A stretch of 23,003 nucleotides of DNA. Origin: Sutterella sp. GTDB taxonomy: Bacteria; Pseudomonadota; Gammaproteobacteria; Burkholderiales; Burkholderiaceae_F. The notes beneath the pieces were generated by a model. That model saw only the letters and a program-made list of their open reading frames with translations, was not told the origin of the DNA and ran no database searches. Positions 1 to 9,100 of this stretch are shown here, piece after piece (within the stretch, counting starts at the first letter, position 1; every line of letters begins with the position of its first letter). The stretch covers positions 1 through 23,003 of the forward strand of contig JAHHRH010000022.1 in assembly GCA_020025915.1 (NCBI GenBank), written 5' to 3'. The position numbers were made by a program, and so were the translations under genes.

Positions 1-274
1 GGTGGGTTGTGGTGTGGGAGGGGGAACCCGTGAGGGAACCCTCTACCCGATTGCGTACCTCGTGAATTTGTGATGCATTGGGAACTTTTTGGACTTGTCG
101 GATTTAAATAGAAGAGATCAGTTGAGACTTTAAAGGGGATATTTTTGATATCGCTTGGCACAATGGTTTGATTTGTGGAAATATCACGCTAAAAATGTCA
201 GAATATTTCCCTGTAGAGCACAACAGATTGTTGGCTGACTAAACAATAAAAAAATCCAGTAGGAGAAAAGTGTT
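1..274. other. Left-edge stretch upstream of mscL, no supported gene
   Basis: One plus-strand frame is open from base 2 to a TGA at 71-73 and would end in GTLYPIAYLVNL. It could be the last 23 codons of a gene beginning outside the window, but I do not recognise it and cannot support it. The rest is AT-rich leader DNA for mscL. A TTGGCA hexamer at 155-160 resembles a -35 element, but no convincing -10 box follows at 16-18 nt. Confidence 0.3.
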
Positions 275-808
275 ATGCGAAATTTCTTGAAAGAGTTCCA
301 GGCGTTTATCAGCAAAGGGAATGTTCTAGATCTAGCAGTCGCTGTGATCATCGGTGCAGCTTTTTCTAACATTGTGAATTCGCTCGTGAAGGATATCGTC
401 AATCCGATTCTTGGCGTGTTGGTTGGGCGTCCGGACTTTACAAACCTCTTTTTTGTGTTGAAGCCCGTGGAAGGCTATACAGGCCCCGAAACCTATGATG
501 CCCTCGTCAAGGCCGGCGCGACGGTCTTTGGTTACGGTGCCTTTTTGACGGCCGTTGTGCAGTTTCTATTGTTGACTTTTGTGATCTTCTGGTTGATTAA
601 GGTGGTGACGACACTCAGAAAGCGTATTGAAGCCGAAGCAAGCCGACTGCTCAAAGCCGAAGAAGAAAAGGCTGCAACCAAGGCAACTACACCAGCGCCT
701 ACGCCCGAAGATATCGTATTGCTTCGCGAAATTCGTGATCTTTTGAAAGACAACGCCACAGAAAGCGCAGAAGTAAAAGTGGCGCTCGAAAAACTCAAAT
801 CTCGATAA
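275..808 (+). CDS. mscL: Large-conductance mechanosensitive channel MscL
   Basis: MscL is the inner-membrane homopentameric channel that opens under membrane tension and releases solutes during hypo-osmotic shock. The 177-residue product begins with the typical amphipathic N-terminus (MRNFLKEFQAF). TM1 spans about 17-47, with the Gly/Ala-rich pore-lining run DLAVAVIIGAAFSNIV and the VNPILG turn. A periplasmic loop covers about 50-85, TM2 about 88-114, and a charged cytoplasmic helix ends in LLREIRDLLK. It is longer than E. coli MscL (136 residues). The extra length is an Ala/Glu/Lys-rich linker around 120-150 before the C-terminal helix. The ATG is preceded by AGGAGA at 261-266, 8 nt upstream. 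The gene stands alone, closed by a terminator about 25 nt after the stop. Confidence 0.97.
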   Translation: MRNFLKEFQAFISKGNVLDLAVAVIIGAAFSNIVNSLVKDIVNPILGVLVGRPDFTNLFFVLKPVEGYTGPETYDALVKAGATVFGYGAFLTAVVQFLLLTFVIFWLIKVVTTLRKRIEAEASRLLKAEEEKAATKATTPAPTPEDIVLLREIRDLLKDNATESAEVKVALEKLKSR

Positions 809-831
809 GACCGAGCCTTGCGTGGCTACTC

Positions 832-876
832 AACCGATGTTGAACGACCTATACAAAACGTTTGGCATCGGTTTTT
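832..876 (+). terminator. Intrinsic terminator of mscL
   Basis: The arms AACCGATG (832-839) and CATCGGTT (866-873) pair. They continue inward through three G-U wobbles to AACG/CGTT (843-846 with 859-862), leaving a loop at 847-858. The T run GTTTTTG follows directly at 871-877. Confidence 0.75.
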
Positions 877-976
877 GTGGCTTTGGTTGGTGGTCTTTGG
901 GTTTTCCTCTATTGCTTGATATTTGATAATGTTGTCTTAAAAGTACAAAAAAGTCATCTTAGTGAGAAGAATTAAC

Positions 977-1030
977 TAGACAGACAGTCGTTAGCGGTAG
1001 TTTGAGTATTTTAAGTGGTTGAGCGATAAT
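977..1030 (+). promoter_or_regulatory. Probable sigma70-type promoter of proC-tenA with an upstream TAGACAGACAG motif
   Basis: TTGAGT (1002-1007) and GATAAT (1025-1030) are separated by exactly 17 nt, matching 4/6 and 5/6 of the consensus. Transcription would begin near 1037 and leave a leader of about 70 nt. Just upstream of the -35, TAGACAGACAG (977-987) repeats a half-site that occurs in inverted copies in front of the TonB-dependent receptor (10260-10290). The rest of 877-1105 holds nothing else I can identify. Confidence 0.55.
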
Positions 1031-1105
1031 GCTCTTTCAAAGAGGCAACGTTTTGTTGCAGATTCCGCTAACATGGAAGACCAACAAATGATGTGGGAGG
1101 TATGA

Positions 1106-1906
1106 ATGTTGGATATTTCGACGTCGAAAATTGCTTTTTTAGGGTTTGGCAATATGGCTGCAGCCATGGCTGATGGTTTTTTGCGCTCGGGCGTCATCAA
1201 GCCTCAGCAGTTGGGTGCTGCATCACGTCGTCAAGACATCCTCAAAGCCAAGACGGATGCGCGTGGCATGTTGGCTTTTGCCACTTGTGAAGAAGTCGCC
1301 CGTTGGGCTGATGTCGTGATCGTGGCTGTGAAACCGCATTTAGTCAAACCAGTTGTGACGCCGTTAGCTGACATTCTGAAAGACAAGTTGGTGTTGTCTG
1401 TGGCTGTGGGTTTATTGTCTTCTGCTTATGAAGAAATCCTTGCGCCAGGCACACGACACTTGTCGACTTTACCGAATACCCCAGTGTCGATCAATGAAGG
1501 GATTGTGATTTGTGAAGCGTGCCACACGTTGACCGTAGACGATCAAACTTATGTTCAGCAACTCTTCGGGCTGTTGGGGCTTTGCGAATTTGTGGATGAA
1601 CGCACGATGTCGGCCGCGGGGACGCTCGCGGGTTGTGGACCCGCTTTTGCTGCCATGTTTATTGAGGCATTGGCGGATGGGGCTGTGAAGCATGGTGTGC
1701 CGCGTGCCATGGCGTTGAGCTTGGCCTCTCAAATGATTGCAGGCACAGTCAAATTACAGTTGTCGACGGGACTGCACCCGGGGGCCATGAAGGACGCTGT
1801 GTGTTCGCCGGGTGGCACGACCATCATTGGGGTCGCTGCATTAGAGCGCAAAGGTTTTAGATCTGCCGTCATTGACGCGATTGATGCGATTGAAACATCC
1901 CACTAA
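1106..1906 (+). CDS. proC: Pyrroline-5-carboxylate reductase
   Basis: ProC catalyses the last step of proline synthesis, the NAD(P)H-dependent reduction of 1-pyrroline-5-carboxylate to L-proline, in the cytoplasm. The 266-residue length is normal. The N-terminal Rossmann motif reads IAFLGFGNMAAAMADGF, followed by DVVIVAVKPH at the end of a nucleotide-binding strand and LPNTPVSINEGIVI. The C-terminal helical dimerisation domain carries the signature region AAGTLAGCGPAF and DAVCSPGGTTIIGV, close to the P5CR signature. GGGAGG at 1095-1100 lies 5 nt before the chosen ATG. A second ATG at 1102 is out of frame and soon stops. A TenA-like gene follows after 9 nt with its own strong ribosome binding site, so the two are co-transcribed. 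Confidence 0.96.
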   Translation: MLDISTSKIAFLGFGNMAAAMADGFLRSGVIKPQQLGAASRRQDILKAKTDARGMLAFATCEEVARWADVVIVAVKPHLVKPVVTPLADILKDKLVLSVAVGLLSSAYEEILAPGTRHLSTLPNTPVSINEGIVICEACHTLTVDDQTYVQQLFGLLGLCEFVDERTMSAAGTLAGCGPAFAAMFIEALADGAVKHGVPRAMALSLASQMIAGTVKLQLSTGLHPGAMKDAVCSPGGTTIIGVAALERKGFRSAVIDAIDAIETSH

Positions 1907-1915
1907 GGAGGTCCG

Positions 1916-2698
1916 ATGTCAAGCAAGTGGATGCCATGGGCATCGAATATGATCTCTCGACGTCGTTTATTGGGAGCGGCCACGTTGATGGCGACGGGTT
2001 CTTTGGCACCCAATGTGTACGCGTATGGTTTGATGCGTCCTTGGGCTGAAGAAGCGGTTGGCTTAGCTACGCCTTTAGCAGCGGCTTGTGTGAGTCATCC
2101 CTTTGTGAAGGGATTGGCTGACGGCTCTTTGAGTGAGGAGCGTTTTGTCTACTACATAGGACAAAATATTCACTATTTGATGGCTTATCAGAAGTCTTTA
2201 CGTGCATTGTCGCGACGCATGGAAGCCCCCAATCATCGCAAACGTTTTGATGATTGGGCTGACGAAACAGCAGCGAGCGAGCAGTATACACGTGATGTTT
2301 ATGCTTCTTTTAGCCCAGGTATTCCTGATATTTTGATTGTTGCGCCAACAACGCAGCTTTATATGGGGTGGGAAGCCCAAGCTGCTACCTTTTTGCCTGT
2401 TCATGAAGCGGTTGCAGCGATGCTGCCCTGTTTCTGGAGCTATGGTGAAGTTGGTCGCTTTGTCGCTAAAACCAAGAAGACTCAAGGGAACCGTTATGCC
2501 GATTGGATTGCGGGTTACGGTGATCCTGCTTATGAAAAGATTGTGGCTGAAGCCATGGGCATTGGGAGTGACGTAGCGCGAGATTTGACACCGTCTGAGC
2601 GTTTTGCCATGACCGCTGCGTTCTTAAGATCCAATCGGCTTGAATGGATGTTTTGGGATGCGGCCTGGCGATTGGAAACCTGGCCGGCTGTTCGTTAA
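1916..2698 (+). CDS. Tat-exported TenA/thiaminase-II-like protein
   Basis: The protein has the all-helical TenA/PqqC fold. Cytoplasmic TenA hydrolyses aminopyrimidine thiamin breakdown products for salvage. The 260-residue product starts with a twin-arginine-type signal: SRRRLLGAA at residues 14-22, then a hydrophobic run and a possible cleavage site after NVYA (about 36). That predicts periplasmic location, unusual for TenA. The family core is clear: C172 sits in LPCFWSYGEVG, where the catalytic Cys is expected, and E243 in LEWMFWDAAWRLETWP is the expected Glu. In YIGQNIHYL, N84 occupies the position where TenA enzymes usually have Asp (QD..YL). The activity may therefore differ from classic thiaminase II. 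The start follows GGAGGT just after the proC stop. Family confidence is high; reaction and substrate are unknown. Confidence 0.8.
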   Translation: MSSKWMPWASNMISRRRLLGAATLMATGSLAPNVYAYGLMRPWAEEAVGLATPLAAACVSHPFVKGLADGSLSEERFVYYIGQNIHYLMAYQKSLRALSRRMEAPNHRKRFDDWADETAASEQYTRDVYASFSPGIPDILIVAPTTQLYMGWEAQAATFLPVHEAVAAMLPCFWSYGEVGRFVAKTKKTQGNRYADWIAGYGDPAYEKIVAEAMGIGSDVARDLTPSERFAMTAAFLRSNRLEWMFWDAAWRLETWPAVR

Positions 2699-2720
2699 AG
2701 CAACGATGAACTATCAAAGC

Positions 2721-2759
2721 GCCCGCACAATCGGTGGATTGGCGGGCATTTCTCTTCTT
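2721..2759 (+). terminator. Strong intrinsic terminator after the tenA-like gene
   Basis: GCCCGC (2721-2726) pairs with GCGGGC (2742-2747). Past one bulged A, CAATC (2728-2732) pairs with GATTG (2737-2741) around a GGTG loop. The T-rich tract ATTTCTCTTCTTG follows. It separates the proC operon from the convergent gene ending at 2791. Confidence 0.8.
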
Positions 2760-2790
2760 GTCGAACCTAACCATCGGTCATGGCTGTTGA

Positions 2791-4038
2791 CTACCTCACT
2801 GGCGGCACATCGAGTCTTTGCCGACAGGGTATCAGTTGGTTGGCTGGTGCTTGCCAATAGGGATTATTTCGTGTGGAAGTGAGGCACGGGTCATTCAAAA
2901 AGCCCGGATCTACACGCACGGCACCCGTCAACGCAGCCTGTTTGGTGCGGCGTTCATGAGGAGCGCCTTTGCGAAAATCCTCAATGCCTTGACCTGGCAC
3001 AGCGACATAGCGCGAGCCACCCAATGAGATGCCCGCGCGCGTGAGGCCGTTAATAGGCTTGAAGAGCAAAATGTCGCCTGGCTTCAATTGATCAAAACGC
3101 TTACCGGGCTTAACGGCAGGGTAGCTCTTGGTCAACATATCTGGGTCACGCTGGAGATAGAGGTCGTGCTTCAAAAATACGTCGCGCAAAAAGGCACTAC
3201 CGTCAGGATAGGACGTTTTGCTCAAAGCTTTAGCCGTTTCAGCAATCGACTTCATAAAGGCGACAGTCGATGCTCGACGTGCAGACTCTTCGCGCGTCTG
3301 AAAGTCATAAAGTGGTTCTGCCTCGGCTAGGTTGATTGTTCCTAATCGACCATCGGGGAGTGCAGCACTCCAGGTTTTGTCGTCTTTACGGTCTAAACGT
3401 AATACGGCGCCATGTGGCAAATGAATCAATTCAACGCCTTGATGCTCTGGTGATTCAACTTGGATAGAGGTTTGTGGTGCGGTCACGATCAATTTGTCAC
3501 GTCGATTCCAAATGAGAATACCGGTGTCGTCCACGGCACGGAGGCTGGAGGAAGGCGCGTGACCGATAGAACCATTAGGCAATTGCACAAGTGTCTCACC
3601 CGCTTGATCGTCTAAGCGACGAAGAGGTGTGCCCATGAGCACCGTCATTTGCGTACGATTTTGAAGATCTTTGACAACGACCGACGGCGTTTTGACGATG
3701 GCCCAGGTTTTATCTTGAAGGTCATCTTGAGACGGTAATAAACGGACTTTGACGTCAATCGGGATGTGTTTGACGTAATAAGCCGCACGTAAATCTGCAA
3801 GCACAGCAGGATTATTGGTGCGACCTTCTAAAAGGACACGGCTGTTGGCTTCGCGCGTTGCTTGGATTTCAAAGAGGTCGAGGCGCTCGTCAGGTGCGTG
3901 TTTACTACGCACCGTTTCAATAATCTGTGTGTCGATATTGTCTGACGTGGCTTTTTGTGTCACGGGACTTGCTTCAGTCAAAGAAGAAGCCGTGAAGAGT
4001 GAAAGAAGACTCAAAAAAGCAGACACTTGACGATGCAT
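2791..4038 (-). CDS. Secreted SH3-like / NlpC-P60-like protein lacking catalytic residues
   Basis: A 415-residue exported protein. The signal peptide is MHRQVSAFLSLLSLFTASS. The N-terminal region (about 30-110) is of unknown type. A middle SH3-like part (about 115-245) contains repeated strand/turn units such as LVQLPNGSIGHAP and SAALPDGRLGTIN. The C-terminal part (about 260-375) follows the NlpC/P60 pattern, with helix FLRDVFLKHDLYLQRDP and strand LKPGDILLFKP. The DCSG motif holding the catalytic Cys reads DGSA (G280), and the SHVGIY-type His position reads TRAGIS (R334). It is probably not an active peptidoglycan peptidase; it may be a wall-binding or regulatory pseudoenzyme. Start: translation is open from a TTG at 4050, but GAGGA sits 5 nt before the ATG at 4038, which I prefer. 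It lies downstream of serB but is separated by a terminator. Confidence 0.75.
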   Translation of the reverse strand: MHRQVSAFLSLLSLFTASSLTEASPVTQKATSDNIDTQIIETVRSKHAPDERLDLFEIQATREANSRVLLEGRTNNPAVLADLRAAYYVKHIPIDVKVRLLPSQDDLQDKTWAIVKTPSVVVKDLQNRTQMTVLMGTPLRRLDDQAGETLVQLPNGSIGHAPSSSLRAVDDTGILIWNRRDKLIVTAPQTSIQVESPEHQGVELIHLPHGAVLRLDRKDDKTWSAALPDGRLGTINLAEAEPLYDFQTREESARRASTVAFMKSIAETAKALSKTSYPDGSAFLRDVFLKHDLYLQRDPDMLTKSYPAVKPGKRFDQLKPGDILLFKPINGLTRAGISLGGSRYVAVPGQGIEDFRKGAPHERRTKQAALTGAVRVDPGFLNDPCLTSTRNNPYWQAPANQLIPCRQRLDVPPVR

Positions 4039-4051
4039 CACAATCCTCAAA

Positions 4052-4097
4052 CAAAAAGAAATGCCTCAAGCGACAGGTAAAGGGCAAGTTGCTTGAG
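4052..4097 (-). terminator. Intrinsic terminator of serB
   Basis: CTCAAGCGAC (4065-4074) pairs with GTTGCTTGAG (4088-4097), ten pairs with one G-U, loop of 13 nt. Read on the minus strand, the stem is followed by GCATTTCTTTTTG, a T-rich tail. Transcription of the downstream NlpC-like gene must therefore begin within or after this hairpin, or depend on read-through. Confidence 0.7.
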
Positions 4098-4117
4098 ACG
4101 TTTTATTCTACCTGCGA

Positions 4118-4978
4118 CTAGTCCCATGCTTCTTTAAAGAGAAGCATGAGGCCATCAAGTCCCGCAGCCGTGACCTGGTATTTGGCTTGAGCACGCACGA
4201 CGGGCTTCGCGTGAAAAGCGACGCCAATGCCAGCTGCGTCCAACATTTCGAGGTCGTTAGCGCCGTCGCCAGCGGCAATCGCGGCTTTGGTTGAAACACC
4301 TTCAAGGGCACACAAGATTTCGAGCGTACGACGTTTGCCATCGGCATCCAAAATGCGACCGCCGGCAGGCCCCGTGACGCGCCCCGTCAAATGCTCACCA
4401 TCGATATCGAGCTCATTACTAAAGGCGCCATTCATGCCTAAACGCCTAGCGACCACTTTTGTGAAATTCGTAAAGCCGCCCGAGAGGATATAGGTTTTTA
4501 TGCCGTGAGAACGACAAAAGTCGATAAGGGCAGTGGCACCTGATTGTAAGCGGATCCCTTGAAGGGCATCCGTAATGATCGTGGATGGGGCATCTTTGAG
4601 AAGCGCAACACGATTGGTGAGGTTCTCAGCAAAGGTCTGATGGCCTTCCATTGCGGCACGAGTCGCCGTGGCCACTTCGTCACCAACGCCAGCTAGAGCA
4701 GCCATGTCATCGATACATTCATTATGAATGATAGTGCCGTCCATATCTAAGCATAGAACCCGATAGTTTTTGATCGATAAGTTAGCTGGGACAACGACGG
4801 CATCGATGGCCTCATCATCCGCATAACGACGTGCAATCGTCCGTGCGGTCATGGGCGAAAGACCACAGAGACGTATCCCCTTGGGGCGTGAGCGCACTTC
4901 ACTAATCTGAAATTCGTCGGCAAGGTCACAAAGAACATCAGGCGTGACATCATGGCCCATTAAAATCAAGTCGTTCAC
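4118..4978 (-). CDS. serB: Phosphoserine phosphatase
   Basis: SerB dephosphorylates L-3-phosphoserine to L-serine, the last step of serine biosynthesis. It is a cytoplasmic HAD-superfamily enzyme. The 286-residue product has a regulatory N-terminal part (about 1-70) and a complete catalytic domain. HAD motif I is DMDGT with nucleophile D78 and acid D80. Motif II is ILSGGF (S166). The motif III lysine is near 215 (DGKRRTLE). Motif IV is GDGANDLEML with D238 and D242. The cap region includes the substrate-binding NECIDDMAAL after motif I. The start is a GTG at 4978 with GAGGT about 6 nt upstream; an in-frame ATG six codons later is a weaker alternative. It is divergent from the EamA permease at 5140. 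Confidence 0.96.
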   Translation of the reverse strand: MNDLILMGHDVTPDVLCDLADEFQISEVRSRPKGIRLCGLSPMTARTIARRYADDEAIDAVVVPANLSIKNYRVLCLDMDGTIIHNECIDDMAALAGVGDEVATATRAAMEGHQTFAENLTNRVALLKDAPSTIITDALQGIRLQSGATALIDFCRSHGIKTYILSGGFTNFTKVVARRLGMNGAFSNELDIDGEHLTGRVTGPAGGRILDADGKRRTLEILCALEGVSTKAAIAAGDGANDLEMLDAAGIGVAFHAKPVVRAQAKYQVTAAGLDGLMLLFKEAWD

Positions 4979-5054
4979 AGAACACCTCAGAGCAAAACAA
5001 GTCTAATAACAGTAGACGATATCGGTCGCGATCGCAATGATGCAAAAGTCGTAT

Positions 5055-5084
5055 TTCACCTGTCTAGCACATTTGCCGTATAGT
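5055..5084 (+). promoter_or_regulatory. Probable promoter of the EamA permease gene
   Basis: TTCACC (5055-5060) and TATAGT (5079-5084) are 18 nt apart, matching 4/6 and 5/6 of the sigma70 consensus. CTGTCTAGCA (5060-5069), starting at the last base of the -35 and running into the spacer, is also found at 10283-10292 in front of the TonB-dependent receptor. The predicted leader is about 50 nt. Confidence 0.45.
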
Positions 5085-5139
5085 TAAAAGCGACAAAAAT
5101 AAGTAAGATTCGACGTTACGACAATTTAAACCTTCCGTT

Positions 5140-6072
5140 ATGACTCTCTTTCAATTTCGTCAAACCGTCTTTTTGCTCATTACCGCGACCATCTGGGGTT
5201 TGAGTTTTGTCGCTCAGTCTGTTGGTATGGATCATGTAGGCCCTTTCACATTTACGTCTGTTCGTATGTGTTTAGGAGCGCTCTTTTTGATGCCGTTTCT
5301 ACTTTGTGCGCGTCGACGACTCAAAATCACGAATCCCGTTGAATATGCACACCGCTCGACGCCAGCTTATCGTAAGACCTTGTTGATGGGGAGTATTTGC
5401 TGTGGACTTTGCCTCTTTGGCGGTGAGTCTTTGCAGCAGTTTGGTCTCGTGCATGACACCGAAGTCGGTAAAGCAGGTTTTATTACCGCACTCTATATTG
5501 TGTTGGTGCCTTTGATCGGATTGATTTTAGGTCGTAAAACAGGGTGGCTCGTGTGGGTAGCTGTGGCGATTGCGATCGGCGGCTTGTGGTTCTTGTGTGT
5601 GCCGCCTGAAGGTTTTTTGATTCGCTTGGGCGACTTTTATACGCTGCTCTGTGCCTTTGTCTTTTCGTTGCATATCTTGGTGATCTCGTTTTTTGTGACG
5701 AAAGTCAATGGCGTTGAACTCTCCGCAGGGCAGTTTATTTGCGGGTCAATCATGGCCTCGTGTGCGATGCTTCTCACCGAAACCCCCACGATTGAAGGTC
5801 TCCAAGGAGCAATGTGGCCACTTTTGTGGGCGGGCATTATGTCTAACGGGATTGCGTACACCCTTCAGATTGTGGGGCAGCGAGGGATGAACGAAACGGT
5901 CGCGAGCCTCATTATGAGTTTAGAAAGCGCAATTGCTGTGATCGCAGGTTGGGTCTTGTTGGGTGAAGTGCTCTCTGAGCGTGAACTCTTTGGCTGCCTC
6001 TTGATGGCCGGGGCTGTGGTGTTGGCGCAGTTACCTATGCCAAAGAAAAAGACGAAGGTCGAAGCGAACTAA
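5140..6072 (+). CDS. EamA/DMT-superfamily inner-membrane permease
   Basis: A 310-residue drug/metabolite-transporter-superfamily protein, predicted to have about ten transmembrane helices in two EamA repeats (roughly 8-150 and 160-300). Diagnostic segments are TIWGLSFVAQSVGMDHVGPFTFTSVR near the start of repeat one and SLIMSLESAIAVIAGWVLLGE in repeat two, both typical of RhaT/YdcZ/EamA transporters. The substrate cannot be told from sequence; relatives export amino acids or other metabolites. The ATG has no clear Shine-Dalgarno (upstream bases ACCTTCCGTT), so translation may be weak or the start may differ. Transcribed alone from a promoter at 5055-5084 and ended by a terminator at 6134-6168. 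Confidence 0.88.
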   Translation: MTLFQFRQTVFLLITATIWGLSFVAQSVGMDHVGPFTFTSVRMCLGALFLMPFLLCARRRLKITNPVEYAHRSTPAYRKTLLMGSICCGLCLFGGESLQQFGLVHDTEVGKAGFITALYIVLVPLIGLILGRKTGWLVWVAVAIAIGGLWFLCVPPEGFLIRLGDFYTLLCAFVFSLHILVISFFVTKVNGVELSAGQFICGSIMASCAMLLTETPTIEGLQGAMWPLLWAGIMSNGIAYTLQIVGQRGMNETVASLIMSLESAIAVIAGWVLLGEVLSERELFGCLLMAGAVVLAQLPMPKKKTKVEAN

Positions 6073-6133
6073 ATCGACTGGAAGCGCCTCATTGTGATTC
6101 AAGGGAGGCTTTAAAATCAACGCTAAAGATGCT

Positions 6134-6168
6134 AATGGCTCCGTCAGTTGCCAAACGGAGCCATTTTT
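6134..6168 (+). terminator. Intrinsic terminator of the EamA permease gene
   Basis: AATGGCTCCG (6134-6143) pairs with CGGAGCCATT (6156-6165), and T6144-A6155 extends the stem. TTTT continues to 6168. It lies between convergent genes. The minus-strand side lacks a good T run, so it works mainly in the plus direction. Confidence 0.8.
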
Positions 6169-6197
6169 GCGATCGCAATTTAGATCAATGCGCTCAA

Positions 6198-9100
6198 TTA
6201 TACATAGACCTTTTCGATACCACCATTCTTGGCCGTACGAATGAATTGGTCACGCCAGTTGGCGCCAAGAATCTGGTGAGCCATTTCAACGACGACATAG
6301 TCGGTCGTGAAGTTGGCGCGTTCTTCGTAGCGAGAAAGCCCCTGCAAGCAACCCGGGCAGGTCGTGAGCATCTTGACATTGCCTGCGACTTCAGCTTTGG
6401 CTTTGGCCTTTTCGATTTCTTCGAACTTACGCGTGCGAACCTGAGAGGCAATGTCAGGACGCTTCACTGCAAAGAGTCCAGATTCACCACAGCAGCGTTC
6501 AGTCTGAACGACGTTGGCCCCAGTGAGCTGCTTAACAGTATTCAAAGGCACGCTGTTACGCAGCGGCGTATGGCACGGATCGTGATAGAGGTACTTGTCT
6601 TCGTGCGTTGGCATCGTGATGCCACGCTCCAAGAGGAATTCGTGGATATCGATGATACGGCAACCCGGGAAGATACGATTGAAGTCGTATTCGTCCAAGG
6701 CCTTAATACACGTTCCGCAGCTCACGACCACCGTACGGATGTCGAGGTAGTTGAGCGTGTTGGCCATACGATGGAAGAGCGCACGATTTTCGGTCATGAG
6801 CTTTTCGGCCTTTGCAGTATTGCCATAGGCTAATTGCGGGTGACCGCAACAACGATAGCCCGGTGGCAAGACGGTCTGAACGCCTGCGTGCCAAAGCATG
6901 GCTTGAACGGCAAGTCCAACGTCCCCAAAGAGCTTTTCGGAGCCGCAACCAGGGAAGTAGAAAACGGCTTCGGTGTCTTCAGGCATGTCCGGACGACGAA
7001 GGATTGGGATCATGATTTCTTCTTCAATCCCCAATTCTTGACGCATGGTTTTGGCCGGCATACGGTTGGGCAAGGGGGCACTCAAGAGATGAATGACCTG
7101 CCCTTTGAGGCTTGGACGACCCGTTGTAGAGCGAGGTTCCGTACGAATCTTTTCGAGCGTACCACTGAGACGTTTTTCTACGAGTTCGTGCCCCAGACGT
7201 TGGAGCTTGTAACCCACGCGCACGGCACCCGCATGAATGGCACGCACGGCGAACGGGTTGACGGCATCGACCAAAGCTTCGCCCGCAATGGCAGCAGGAT
7301 TGAAGTCACGATAGCCGCTACGCGTTAAGAAGGCCTTGACTGCCGTTGTGACATGACCAAAGTCGATCTTCACGGGGCAAGGCTTCACGCAACGGTGGCA
7401 GATCGTGCAGTGGTCAGCTAAGTCAACGAGTTCGTTAAAGTGACGTAACGAAAGTCCACGACGCGTCTGTGACTCGTAAAGGAAGGCTTCGGTCATGAGC
7501 CCTAAAGCCAGAATTTTGTTGCGTGGCGAGTAGAGCAAGTTGGCACGCGGAATATGCGTCGTGCAAACAGGCTTACATTTACCGCAACGTAGGCAATTCT
7601 TGACGGACTGAGAAATCGCACCAAGCCCCGAATTTTCTAGAATCAAGGATTCTGCGCGGAATAGTTCAAAGGACGGCGTATAGGTGCGTTCAAGACCACC
7701 GCCTGCCATGAGTTTGCCTCGGTTAAAGCGACCCTCAGGATCAATACGCTGCTTCCATTCACGGAACGGACGGAATTTTTCGTCACTCAAAAATTCAAAC
7801 TTCGTGAGACCAATCCCGTGTTCGCCAGAAATCACACCACCTAAACGTTCGGCCAAGGCCATAATGCGACCCAAGGTCTTTTCGGCGTCCAACATCATGC
7901 CGTAGTCGTCAGAATTGACCGGTAAATTCGTGTGGACGTTACCGTCGCCCGCATGCATATGAAGCGCCACAAAGAGGCGGCTACGCACGTGCTTAGCATG
8001 TGTGGCTTGAAGGGTCTTCAATAGGTCGGCTGGCAAGGCTTGTGCCAAAGGCTTCAGGATGTCGAGCTTAATCGAAATGCGTAAGCGGCCATCTCGCATG
8101 GCTAAAAAGATCGTTTCGCCGTCAATGGGTTCGGTGCCTTCTTCAAGGTAAGTGAGGGACAAGGCGTCGAGGTCTTCGTACATCGTGACCCAACGGTCTC
8201 GCATTTGCGCCGTCAAATCACGCGCCCACTTGATGCCTGCAGTCTGGTCGTATGCTGCGTCACCCAAGATGTCAGCAAAGGCGTTTGCAATACGGATCTT
8301 ATTCTTAAACGAGAATTCGATATTGATGCGTTCGATTTCGTCCGAATATTCACCCAAGCGTTCAAGCGGAATCACGACGTCTTCATTTAATTTAAAGGCG
8401 TTCGTGTGTTTGGCAATGGACGCCGTGCGAGAGCGTTCCTTCCAGTAGGACTTACGGGCTTCGGGGGTACGCGCAATGAAGCCTGCCCCCGTACGCGCAC
8501 GTGCCATTTCGCAGATGCGTTCAGTGGCAGCATCAAGGTCTGCTTCGTTATCCGAGACAATGTCGGCCAAAAGCACCATCTTAGGCATACCGCGACCTTC
8601 TTCTTTGGCGCGATAGCCCACGGCGCGCACGTAGCGCCAGTCTATGTGTTCAAGGCCGGCGAGTTGCACTGTCTTGTGGTTTCGCACATAGTCACGCACT
8701 TCAACAATCGCAGGCGTGGCTTGCGCGACTGTGCCATAGAATTCCAAGCAGACCGTACGGCCGTAGGTGGGCATGCGATGCAACACAAAGGCTGCTAGCA
8801 TGACGATACCGTCTGTCCCTTCTTTTTGAATGGCTGGCAAACCACAGAGATATTTATCGGTTACGTCCTTGCCAAGCCCTTCTTTACGGAAGGTGCGACC
8901 TGGAATAGAGAGACGTTCAGTTTTGACGATCTTGCCATCGTCAGTGAGTTCGTGGATGTCAAATTCGGCCGTTTCGACTTCGTGAATGCGGCCAAAGTTG
9001 TGGCCTACACGTTCGACACGAATGACCTTACCTTCAACGTTTACCATCTTCCACCAAGCAAGGTTGTCAATGGTCGTGCCCCATAGGGTGGCTTTCTTGC

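Noticed and set aside
2..73. Open plus-strand frame at the left edge
   Set aside because: Only 23 codons and not recognisable; another frame is also open there, so a gene end cannot be supported.
155..171. Possible sigma54 promoter TGGCAC upstream of mscL
   Set aside because: The -24-like TGGCAC is present, but the required GC at -12 with exact spacing is missing (TTTG instead of TTGC).
6129..7328. Long plus-strand open frames (234 and 164 codons) opposite the oxidoreductase
   Set aside because: They mirror the well-supported 1253-residue minus-strand protein, have no domain-like sequence and no ribosome binding site.
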